Part shown: piece after piece, positions 22,495-32,559 of the stretch
Position numbering within the stretch: the stretch's first letter is position 1
Layout of the letters: every line of letters begins with the position of its first letter
Assembly (NCBI GenBank): GCA_003008705.1
Contig: PDUO01000029.1
Span: forward strand, 689,684 to 753,683
Origin: Pezicula radicicola
Taxonomy: Eukaryota; Ascomycota; Leotiomycetes; Helotiales; Dermateaceae
Length of the DNA stretch: 64,000 nt
Reading direction: 5' to 3'
Program-made: the position numbers and the translations under genes
The notes under the pieces: model-generated
Told to the model about the DNA's origin: nothing
What the model saw: only the letters and a program-made list of their open reading frames with translations
The model's database searches: none

Positions 22495-22965
22495 ATGTCA
22501 TCGTTAGAAACAACGCCGCTGTTGCCACCCCTCCGTCTCCTCGCCTGGAACATTAGTATTTACTTCTTCTCCACCTGTAACTTCGCTATCTTCTTGGCTA
22601 CGGCATGCATCTTGCTCCAGTGGCTAAGCCTCTCGCTCCGGTGGCTCTTGTTCCAGTGGCTAAGCCCTCGAATTATGGACACCTATCTACCCTTCTCTGA
22701 ATGGACCTTCCTCAGGTTTACTCTTAATATTTGGCCTCTCCTCTTTCTGCTCGGCGTTAGCATAGAAACGCTTATGTACGCGAGATGGCTCCTGATAAGG
22801 GTATCTAAGAGGCGTGGGATTAGTGGTGGCCAGTATAGGTTCTTCGCGCCAAAGGTCGGGTGGGCAATGTTGGTTATTCTTCACTGGATTGCGCGTGAGG
22901 ATATCTCGAGAGCTACGAGAAAAGGGGTGACAGGCTTGGACCGAAGGAATTCCTCATCTGGTTAA
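22495..22965 (+). CDS. Hypothetical small membrane protein
   Basis: Single-exon frame of 156 residues from the ATG at 22495 (MSSLETTPLLPPLRLLAWNI), after a CT-rich leader. Two or three hydrophobic segments are visible: about residues 16-45 (FSTCNFAIFLATACILLQWL) and 75-100 (LNIWPLLFLLGVSIETLMYA), possibly a third near 125. The tail is basic and Ser-rich. I recognise no family. The abundant TGG/CTC codons and membrane composition are consistent with a real but lineage-restricted gene; a chance frame remains possible. Confidence 0.45.
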   Translation: MSSLETTPLLPPLRLLAWNISIYFFSTCNFAIFLATACILLQWLSLSLRWLLFQWLSPRIMDTYLPFSEWTFLRFTLNIWPLLFLLGVSIETLMYARWLLIRVSKRRGISGGQYRFFAPKVGWAMLVILHWIAREDISRATRKGVTGLDRRNSSSG

Positions 22966-23433
22966 CTAGACCTCTACCCTAAGCAATGTCATTCTATGGA
23001 GTAGAAATTTTTTGGAGCCAACATGTGATGGTTGTATAGGTACCTACACACTTTTAGTGCTAAAATAAAAGCAGGCTACTTCTAATTACAATTGTTAGAA
23101 AATGAGCTACATTCTAGACTGGCTAGGTAAGTACTAAGAACGGAAAGGATGCAAACGCTCCTCGCTTAATTTATCTTGTGCATGCAGTCTTACTGCTGTG
23201 TGAATGTGGCAAATAGCAGCAGCAACGAAATTTAGCGGGTTTAGTTATATTTAAAAATAAGAGCATTGTGTACACATCTAACTCTAACTATATACAAGAA
23301 AGCTGACTGACGTAGCATGCATTGATAAGTGTTGCTGTGGGCAAGCTGATTGTCCTAGCAGACAACTCATTCTACCCTGAGACCACTACTACGTCACTGC
23401 CAAAACAACACACATGATGACCTGGTCTCACCA
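22966..23433. other. Intergenic, no gene seen
   Basis: Spacer between the small membrane protein and the 3' end of the carboxylesterase. Confidence 0.5.
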
Positions 23434-25206
23434 CTAGAAGCGACGATGAAAGGTGCGAGCAGATATAGCAAAGCTAGTTTCGTCACTTGTACCGTTCACT
23501 TGCTTCGCCAGTTCTGCGTCAAACTCAGTCGTCGTATTCGAAGATGGTGGCTTCCCCAGATTTTCTGACATCGGCCTAACCACAGTACATCTGAGATTTT
23601 GTGCCTTGGACATACGCTCCATCTTAGTGTTGTTGGTCTGGATGTAGAGCCGTTCACGGCCGGAATCCCCTGTCCAAGGATACCACTCAGGAGAGCTCTC
23701 GGAACGATCAGTGTTTGGATCTGAATTTCGAATGAAGCTGGTCCAGTATTTGCGTGTCACATCAATAATAGGTGCGTTGGTGGTCTTATAGCTGTTTGGA
23801 GATCCTCCGTCAGTACGATCCGTTCCCCATACTGCATAAGTTTCCACGGTATGCCAGGCGCCAAATCCAGCTGCCTCATCCTCTGGATCTAGTACCGCGA
23901 ATTTGTAGTTATATGTGGTGACTCCATCGCGCGCTAGATAATCCTGGATGTTTCTGACAATGCAATGGGTTCCAATATCGCCTATTGCATTCGCAGTCTG
24001 TCTCCATTTACTTCCTGAATCTGGGAAGACGGGTGCCGGTTGGTTGATGTAGAGATCATCCAAGATTGAGAGTGAGGAGTTACTGAGTGTGGGATCATTG
24101 CCAAGGAGCCATGTATTGGCAGCTGCCACGGTATCGGTATCCTGAGGAGCACTATACTTTGTTCCTTCGTTGGCACATGAGCCCCAAATTGTTGGCACCT
24201 GAGTGTATTTTCCTTGTTCAAAGAGGTTGACCATCGAGTCTGTGAACAATTCGCCGTCAATGTGTGGATTGAACCAGCAGTTAGAGGTTCGGACTGCAGA
24301 GGCATTTAATGCTCGTAAGCATGCGAGAGTATCGTCGGAACCAGCACACCCTTTCTCCTCGACTAAACACTCGTATTGCTCTTGTCCTTGATCCATCGTC
24401 CGCATAGTAACCCAACCACCAGACTCAGCAATTCCACCCGCAAAAAGCTTCTTGCCTCCAACATCCGCCGTCATCAAAAGCCCAACAGCACTACCTCCAG
24501 CACTAATTCCGTCCAACACCACCTGATCAGGATCACCGCCAAACTTCTCGATATGCTCCTGCACCCATTCAAGAGCCTTAATCATATCTTTAACACCAGC
24601 ATTGAGACTTCCACCAGCTCTAACCTCTTCACTCTGGAGGAATCCATATGGACCAACTCGGTAATTGAACTGAACAACAATGACATTTCCATCCGCTACA
24701 ATCTCAGTTGGATCCCAATTTGCACTTGACTGAGAGGTAAAGCCACCACCTTGAAGGAAGAACATAACAGGTAGCTTAGAATCGGTACTTGCATTTGTAG
24801 GCGCAAATACGCTGACGTACAAGCAATCCTCGTCGACTGTAAATCTCTCATATGTTCCAGACACAGTCCAATCAGTTGGAGATTGAGGAGGGCAAATGGG
24901 TCCATGCTACCAAATATTAGCGCTCTGCTTGGAAGGAATGATATAAAATCCAGGAGTACTCCATACCTGTGTAGCATTTGTGATACCCGAGATATTTAGC
25001 GGATTCTGGGGAGCTGCAAACCTCAAATCCCCAAGAGGAGGAGCTGCATATCTTAAACCTTTCCAACTAGAGACGACGGAATCTTGGACAGCACCCTGAT
25101 ATTTGGCATAACCGAGATCAACAAGTGTCTCGACTCCGTAGACTGGAGCGATTGTAGTGGTTATGCTAAGCAAAAATGCAAGATGGGATCTGTGCCACAT
25201 CTTCAT
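23434..25206 (-). CDS. Secreted type-B carboxylesterase/lipase
   Basis: Alpha/beta-hydrolase that cleaves carboxylic esters, predicted extracellular. Minus strand, two exons, 24967-25206 and 23434-24906, intron 24907-24966; 570 residues, normal for the family. A signal peptide (SHLAFLLSITTTIAPVYG) is followed by the N-terminal signature YQGAVQDSVVSSWKGLRYAA. EDCLYVSVFAP is the family's second signature. The nucleophile is in GISAGGSAVG (about S215), the acid probably in CANEGTKY (about E327), and the histidine in GAWHTVETYAVWG (about H432). The oxyanion loop reads QGGGF instead of the usual HGGGF. Cys residues for the conserved disulfides (EDC, CPP, GCAG, LAC) are present. Substrate cannot be deduced. 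Confidence 0.93.
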
Positions 25207-27202
25207 TGTTCTTGTCTGCTTTTAAAAGAATGGAATAATGCTAAATAAAAAGAATGTAAAAGGTTGGGTGAAAAGAGTGTCTTAGACGACAGCACCATGC
25301 GTCGTTTGATTGGGAATCTTCATCGTTTCTGGAGGTAGCGTACCTATATATACTTGCATATGCTCCCACTATTGAAATACATCAGGGGCATGACTTTGGT
25401 AACATGCGGCTACCAAATTTTTTTTAATCTGAAACATGTTCATCTAAAAAATGGTCTGCGTCCAATAATGACTTGGCGTGGGATGTCTTTAAAGTTAGAG
25501 TTTAAGCTTAAGCTTTCAGGGTGTGAAACAAAAGTAAGGCGAGGATAAACAGAAATATCAAAGAAAAAGACCCGCGTCTCTAGCTTTCTTTCCCGGAGAG
25601 AATAGACTCAATAGAGTGGATGTATATAAAATAAACCAAGAAGAAACTTAGTGCCTCTGTACACTAACTGAAATCACTGCTACTCGGACAATAAAAATCT
25701 CAATTGTAAATATCGAGACCATTGTTACAACAAGCTAAAACCACGCTTACAACCTAATTGTTCCCAAAAGAGATGTGCAAATACCGTTTGTATGCGCGTA
25801 TGTCTTAGTAGCTTGATAAATATGAAGTAAGATTGATATTATTAACTTGAATCGAACTCAAATCCTTTCACAAACAGCCAAGCTCGCCAAGCTGAATAGG
25901 AGGTGAACTCCAGTTTAAGCGAGGTAAACTAGCCAATTACAGAAACCGGGTAAAAGAGAAATAAGACTTTGCCGATAGTAGAGATCTGGATTTGGCTCGC
26001 CTGGAAACTTCGGAAATTGGTCATCTACGAAATATGTAAAAGGACTACCGTATATAAAGATTTCCGGAGAGCTAGTAGTAAGCATTATCTTCTCTGTTGT
26101 GATACTCTGTATTATTATTAAGGCATTGTGAAGTATTTTGTTCCGGGTAACACTGTGCCTAAGGTAGAGTACATCATTAAACCCGTACTCAACTACTCCA
26201 TAAGAATACCTGGAAACCGCATTATGAATTTAGTTTAAGCCTAGCACACTAAAGTATTACAAATGGCATATATAATGACCTACGTTCTCGCACTGCTGTC
26301 ATGGCTACTTTGAGGTCTACACTTGTTCCTCGCTTAAGTGACAACCCCTTTTCGTTCTTGTAAAACAACGCAACACATTAAAGATTTGAGCTACACAAGA
26401 TAGATTAGATTTATTCATTTGCAAATATTGAGGAAGCTACATTGCGTGCATTTATTTTATAAGTAGGTCTATTCAGAGGCTATATTATGTGCGAGAACCT
26501 AGAAATAAAGAATAGTAATAGAATAATAACTTTCATTAAACGTTGATTAGGTGGCTAAGAGATCACTCAATACCACGATAGGCCTTCCTCTTTTCTTTAC
26601 GTGTTTCTAGTAATTTGAACAGCTTTATTTGCAGCTGGTCTGACTAGAAGAACATCAATAGTGAGTCAAATACTAGTGCATTATAACATAATTCTAGTGT
26701 CCTAACTTAAATGACGAAAATTCTTCAGTAGCCTTAAGACTTAGAGAGAACGCATACAAACTAGATTTAAATCTACTAATAAACTATGGCATGGTATACT
26801 GTCCTTAAAAAACCTAATCAACGCTAAGCTGAATACTTCAAGTCTTGTGTATTTCCGTAGACAACAGCAACATGACTTTTTAACGTCATTATTGAACCCT
26901 TAAAATAATTGTAATATTTGCTGCTACCTAAGTTCGCAAGACTTGCTGTTAACTTCTAAGCACTTAGTCCGCACTAGAACTAAGTAGCCAGTCTAAACGG
27001 CATTACGCAAGACTAAAATTTAGAATAGTCCACTAAATCAACTTTTCGACTGGCTAATAACATATATTTTACACCCGCTAGCCTAACCCATAATACTCCC
27101 TCCTCTTTCCACAATCCAAACAAATCCAACAACCCAATCTAACCCAACACAAACCACCACAACAGTATCACCACGACATCACCCCCCCAAACCAAGGAGA
27201 AA
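25207..27202. other. 2-kb AT-leaning gene-free stretch
   Basis: No protein-like frame on either strand. The left 250 bp are the promoter of the esterase; the last 130 bp are a C/A-rich leader of the RING gene. The middle is AT-leaning with dense stops; it could be old decayed repeat DNA, but I recognise no element. Confidence 0.5.
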
Positions 27203-28465
27203 ATGGCAACACCTCAACTCCCCACCAATTCATTAAGAGTCATCAAAAAGAACAATATCATCCCACCAGACTACCCCTTCATCCCACCAGAAGCCTGTTC
27301 AATCTGTCTCGAAGCCTTCACGAACCCATGCCTAATAAAGCCCTGCAACCACCTCTACGACTTCGAATGCATAGAAAACGTCCTAAAAATAGCGGGAGAA
27401 AAGAAGAAGAGATGTCCAACGTGTAGAGGAGTAGTCAGAACATTACAACACAGCTTCACAGCCGAAGGAGACTTCAAAACTGAAGATGTTACATTTCCTA
27501 AAGGACGTCATCGTGGTCGACGGAATTCATGGCATTTTCAGGCTCCAGTTACTCTAGATCAAGCAGTTTACGGAAATCGTCTAGAGCATAGACGAGCCGG
27601 GGAAGCAGTCGGTAAACAACCCTGCCCATCAATCACACCAACCCGGCCATTAACCCCACCATATCTTCAGAATAGAGGAGAAATACAGGTTAGAGAAGCA
27701 GTTGCCAGAGCAGCAGAAGCTAGAGAAGCAGAAGCCAAAGAAGCCAGAGAGCTCAGTGAAACCAACGAGACCACAGAAACCAACGAGACCGCAGAAGCCA
27801 GAGAAGACAGCCAAACCAGAGAACTCAGCAAAACTAGAGAAACCACCGAAACCAGCGAAGCACGAGAACCAAGAGAAGTAGCCCTCATAGAAGTAGAAGT
27901 ACCAGCTAGACAAGCCAGAGAAGCAAGAGAAGCAAGCCAAACCAGCCAACTCAAAGAAATCCGAGCCATGCTCGCCACCAAAGAAGCAGCAACCAAACCT
28001 ACCCCAAATCCAAACCCAACAACCCCCCACCACCCCAACCAAACCTACACACCATCAACGCCCGCCATACCACCACAACCACCAAAATGGGTCCGAAACA
28101 CCTCAATCCAAAATCGAGAAGTCAGTGAAGCAAGACAGATCCACTCTCACCAAGTAGAAGTTAGACGTGATAGATTTGCTAGAGCAGCAGAAGCTAGAGC
28201 AGCAGAAACCAGACCAACCCAATCAGCCATCAAAGAAGGAAAAGGAAAAGGAGAAACAACAAATTTCATCCACAACCCCCAAATTCGAATACCATCACCA
28301 TCACCATTTCCAACAACAACAATATCACAACTCCGAGGTAGAGAAAATCGAGCCAGAGCAGCAGAAATTAGACAAGTCCAAACCCGTCGATTAGAAGATT
28401 TTCGCGAATTCCGTGAAGCTAGAACAATGGAGGATAAAGAGAGAGATGTTGCTCGTCCAATTTAG
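27203..28465 (+). CDS. RING-finger protein with low-complexity Glu/Arg/Ala/Thr region
   Basis: Single exon, 420 residues, ATG at 27203 after a long C/A-rich leader. Residues 32-74 form a RING: CSIC, then KPCNHLYDFEC, then CPTC. Ligands read C32, C35, C48, H50, D53, C56, C71, C74, so the fifth position is Asp, a substitution seen in some fungal RING proteins. A likely E3 ubiquitin ligase. The rest is charged and repetitive, with EAREAEAKEARE-like and TNETTETNE-like runs, likely helical or disordered, plus a Pro/Thr/Asn-rich stretch and repeats of RAAEARAAE near the end. No membrane segment. The repetitive codons leave long open frames on the other strand, which I treat as shadows. Confidence 0.82.
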   Translation: MATPQLPTNSLRVIKKNNIIPPDYPFIPPEACSICLEAFTNPCLIKPCNHLYDFECIENVLKIAGEKKKRCPTCRGVVRTLQHSFTAEGDFKTEDVTFPKGRHRGRRNSWHFQAPVTLDQAVYGNRLEHRRAGEAVGKQPCPSITPTRPLTPPYLQNRGEIQVREAVARAAEAREAEAKEARELSETNETTETNETAEAREDSQTRELSKTRETTETSEAREPREVALIEVEVPARQAREAREASQTSQLKEIRAMLATKEAATKPTPNPNPTTPHHPNQTYTPSTPAIPPQPPKWVRNTSIQNREVSEARQIHSHQVEVRRDRFARAAEARAAETRPTQSAIKEGKGKGETTNFIHNPQIRIPSPSPFPTTTISQLRGRENRARAAEIRQVQTRRLEDFREFREARTMEDKERDVARPI

Positions 28466-28985
28466 CGTCATCGATAGAGGATCAATTTAAAGAGGGTGGT
28501 GGTAGATTTAGATTCGTAGATTTTGTTGATTTGTTGATTGTGAGGAGGGGTATTGATTTTGTAGTTGTGGAAATATGGATATATAAACGTTTAACGAATG
28601 GATAAGTTGAAAAAAAAGAGTTATATTGGAGGAAGAGATAGAGGATCTTTGTAGATGTACAGTGGGCAATCCGCGGATAATTATGGCCTAGTACTGTATG
28701 TCTGTACAAGGAGTGCTTTTGTAGTCTTTAGTGATATAGAAAGCACTGGATTTAGGAAAGAACCTGGAAAAGGTGATTACTTAATTGAGTGTACCTGAGT
28801 AATTATAGCCCAATGGTCTTTTTTTCTCTTTTATTTCTTACTAGGTCAAACAACGAACAAGGGACGTCTCATTCAGAAAGAAAACCATAAGCCGTAGAAG
28901 CCAAGAGTTTTAGCATAATAGTCAAACAACATATCTGTAAATTTAGAGAAAAGTTCATCTATCATAAGCCATTATCTTCCGTCCA
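28466..28985. other. Intergenic, no gene seen
   Basis: Spacer between convergent genes. No motif seen. Confidence 0.5.
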
Positions 28986-29240
28986 TTACTCCCAGTACCC
29001 TCCCATTTGAAATCCCCATGTTTGATTTACAGTCCTCCATATCCAGGAGCCAAAATGCTGCATCCTTTTTTCAAGCTCGATAAACGCCATAGCTGCAACC
29101 GGTGTAACTTTCAATGCAACCGCCAAAGAAACTATGAAATTATGCGAATGCGTGATCGTGTCGTCGTGACAGTACAATAAAGATTTGGGGTTACCAGGCG
29201 AGATTCCATATTTCTCAAGATTGCCTCCTATACAGATCAC
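28986..29240 (-). pseudogene. Orphan coding segment, possible lost 3' end of the gene upstream
   Basis: An 84-codon frame (MICIGGNLEKYG, with GTG as its first codon, then NPKSLLYCHDDTITHSHNFI and ALKVTPVAAMAFIELEKRM) looks protein-coding: balanced composition and a natural C-terminal end. It overlaps the stop of the neighbouring membrane-protein frame by 4 bp in a different frame. Reading further back in this frame gives SPTYEVICIGG before stops. It may be the true end of that gene after an unseen intron or frameshift, or a remnant of another gene. I cannot decide by eye. Confidence 0.4.
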
Positions 29241-30869
29241 TTCGTAGGTTGGGGAGGAATAGTTAGAGCAGGAGCTTGTTGCTTGGCCTGCTTCTCGGCT
29301 TGATCAGTCGTAGGTAGCTCTTGGAGATTATCTGTAGAGGGGCTAGCTGGCGCATGACTTTGGCGGCGATGCTGCTGCTGCGGGTTGTCTGTATGTGTTC
29401 CTATAAGGACATTCTTCCTCGTCACAGCAGGCCAGCTAGGTCTATCTGGTTCCTTTGCAGCAGCTCTTGCAGCAGTCTCTGCCTCTTTGAGCCACATATC
29501 CCACTCTGTTGTCATAGGAGAAGCGCCTCCTTTGGTGACCCAGCCGGTTTTCTCCGTCTCTATGATCGCATACCACAGAGTACGTGTGTACGAAGCCTTT
29601 TCTTCATCACCATCGCCCTGGTCTTTATGAGCTTCTTTCGCATATTTTGGTGTGATGTTCTTATAGTCATAATGCTTAAGGTCCCAGAAACACTTCTTTT
29701 CAAAAAGCGATGTTAACCAGTAGGCGCCATTCAAGACAATGTAAGAAGAGCCGATCGCTGCTTGCATCGTCCAATTGCAGTTGCCTGGTCATTTTATTAG
29801 CCATCTTGAGAGTCTGTATTCTGCCTGTTTACTTACCAAGTAGCACCACGCTCACCATGAGCAGGAACGTTGCAATGCCAACTAGGCCACGGTAAATGGA
29901 CTTTCGTTTGATAATATATTCACACTCCTCACTCCCTGTATAGAGCTCTCTTGCAACAAATTCGTTGCATTTGACAACCTGGAAGCTCTACGGTTAGTAC
30001 TGCCTCATCTGGAAAGTATAGGAGTGCTCAGGTTGCGAGCTACGAGTTGGAAGCCATGTCCATAGTTTATAAATATATTTAATCATAGACCTGTGCTGAA
30101 TTGAAAGTACTCACTATGAATGCACCTTCCCGGGTCCTGATTACTACATCGCCTCGAGGAACAGCCACCGCAGCATTCCTCATCATAAGAGCGGGTCGCC
30201 ACCAGGATGCCAGACCAACCATTGACGAGACTAGAGATATAGCTGTAAGGGCTAAGATCGCCGTGCCGTCCTTCTCGTGTATAGCCCACCCAAGTAGCCC
30301 AAATGTTAGAGCGCAAGATATAACCGCAAGAACGTTCAGAGGAGAATAGAAGGCTGCCGGGACATGGGGCTTTTCTTTAGGCTTCTCTTCTACCTGATTT
30401 GCTCCATTGCTATTTTTGCTCTTGCTGCTGAGCCCAGTAAATTTCTTAGTTGCACGGCGTATCAGTCCACCAGGGGGGACGCTGGGCTGCAAACCTGGAC
30501 CGTTTTCGGGGTCACGTTCATCCACGTTTACCTCGAGTATCGCCGCAGGTTTTTCTTTCGGGGTTGTTTCTATTCGATGTTTGTGCTTGATTTCCCAGAC
30601 CTGAAAGGAGTATGCAGGCAGATCTTCGATACTGTGTATGATATTTGGGAAGTAGTTCAGAGTTTCAACCTTCGTTCCACTGTGTACCCCAACCACGACC
30701 GCATTGACTTGTGGCATTCGAGAGGGCCGATTCGGCTTCAACAAAGCTTGCGGGGCAGGTATTATTCGAGGTAGAATGCATGTCCAGGAAGAAGTTAGGG
30801 CCTGGGCATGTTCTTCCATGGACGACTCGCCAATAACGGCGAGCAGGGACACAATATCGAGTCGCCATC
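29237..30869 (-). CDS. Fungal multi-pass membrane protein, 5' end unresolved
   Basis: Minus strand. Exons seen: 30115-30869, 29837-29978 and 29237-29784; introns 29979-30114 and 29785-29836 keep frame, giving about 480 residues. It begins after a CTAAC...GGGTAG acceptor with GWRLDIVSLLAVIGESSMEE. Hydrophobic segments are LNVLAVISCALTFGLLGWAI, TAISLVSSMVGLASWW, LVGIATFLLMVSVVLL and SYIVLNGAYWLTSLF; between them are soluble stretches, and a Gln/Pro/Thr-rich tail ends PPQPTK. A candidate first exon lies at 30960-31037 (MAASWFPYVVDYTTLP, donor GTGTGAG), but its phase does not match the acceptor, so the start is open. I do not recognise the family; function unknown. Confidence 0.6.
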
Positions 30870-32559
30870 CTACCCAGACGTTAGCACAGCGCAAAATATA
30901 GAGTGGAGCGTGGGAAACGTGCCTCCCTCATCATTCTTCCCAATACTGAAGGACTCTCACACGTCAGTCTTTTTTTCCTCCAAGCTTGTGGGGAGTGTGG
31001 TGTAATCTACTACATACGGGAACCAAGATGCTGCCATTGTAAAAGCTTGCAGATCTCTACTTGTATTGGGATGGGTTTCTAGCGCTGCGTATCTAACGAG
31101 GGACGTTCTCCAAAATTCGAAGCGCGGCCTCGCAGAGTGTGGTCGTGAATGGTACTACTGTCAGGACTCGAGGAAGGCTGGTGATTTTGAAGAGAAGCGC
31201 GAAGAAGTGAAAAAGAGAAGGGATCTCGACAGCTGGCAAGACTGTCGAGCATCCCTCATCGAGAGTAAAGAGGGCAAAGAACGAACGAGGCAAACAAGGC
31301 TGAGACAGACTTACTTAAGAAATGTCCAGGTAGATGTTGGGAACAGCCCCCAAAGGCAAAAAGAGGCAGCAAGAAGAAGGGATCAACAGTGTTAGACTCG
31401 ACTCGACTTTGCCAAGAGACGTCAGCCGCACACACACCTTGACCCGCGTGCATCACAAGCGCGAAGTTGTGTCTTTTTGAAAAATCATCATCATGACATT
31501 TCGTTCGTTGACGTTTTTATATCTCCACGGTTACCGGATCGCTGAAAGGGATTGCTTGCATAAAGTTAGGAGTCTGGTGAGCCAACAGATCAGAGGGCGA
31601 AGCTTCCTGGGCGCCGGATCAGCAATCAAGCTTCCGTCGCCAGTGTCGAGCTTATTTCCCTGTCTTGCCAGGGCGCTCGGCTTCAGCCTTGTCTGGGGAA
31701 ATGAAATTATCAACGCCGCAATTTTACTTTAAGATCATCGGATTTCTTTACGTCGTCCTTTGTGTGTGATTTTTTATCACCGAAATGATAACCGCAAAAA
31801 GATATCGACAGTAGGTGTACTATTAGTAATTCGAAGACTAGCCTGTGAGGAATAATCGCGATGTGTGTGTACCATTATTAGAAACAGTCTTCTTGGCTCT
31901 CATCAGAGGGTTGCATGATCTCTCTATAAGTTTTATTGTATTACTCCACGTGACCATCAGCTGAAGTCGGTCACCCTCATTTGCTAACGCATCCGAGTAT
32001 TTGCCCCCAAGAGCTAGTAGTCTGAGTTTCTTGGTGTTTTACTAAGGAAATACGTACAAAGATACTTGGATAATGGGTCACTGTACAGAGGACCAAGGAT
32101 GTCATTTGGTGCACCAGTGAGTTACTTATTAGCGAGGGGGCATTTGAAATGCCTACTTGGAGCCATCTAGTACTGAGATAAAGTGTAAGAGAAGAAATTA
32201 AGAACGGTGAAAGTCACCGTCGATTTTGACTTGTGAAGTTGCTGTGATAGAAGAACAACACACAATAATAAAACCTAACACTCATTTGAAATGTGCTGTA
32301 GTACTTCGTACGGGGCACTGAGGATTAAAAAAGAGGTACTCATACAATCCAAGCTCTTTCTTCATTTTCCAACAACGCCTGTGCGAAATGTATTCCGAAT
32401 CATGTATCCTAAAGACCAATCAATGTGCTCTGAAGGGTATACCAATTCCCGTACTCCTATATCCTACCTCATCCCTCATTCTTCATTCGTCGTAAAATTA
32501 ATGATTCAATGTCAATACTGAAAAGAGGATTTTATGTCGTTGCTGTGACATTCCCCGCT
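30870..32559. other. Intergenic, no supported gene
   Basis: The left edge holds the 5' part of the membrane-protein gene, including the possible first exon at 30960-31037. A strong hairpin sits at 31220-31255. The rest has no protein-like frame. Confidence 0.5.
31220..31255. repeat. Hairpin-forming inverted repeat
   Basis: GGGATCTCGACAG (31220-31232) pairs with CTGTCGAG (31242-31249) and ATCCC (31251-31255), giving 13 base pairs with one bulged C at 31250 and a 9-nt loop. No gene is seen around it. Confidence 0.6.

Noticed and set aside
27650..28042. Two long open frames on the minus strand opposite the RING gene
   Set aside because: They are shadows of the repetitive GAA/GCC codons of the plus-strand gene; the peptides are Phe/Ser/Gly or Leu/Ser/Val-rich low complexity.
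30101..30774. Plus-strand open frames opposite the membrane-protein gene
   Set aside because: They are antisense to clearly spliced, membrane-helix-bearing exons on the minus strand.
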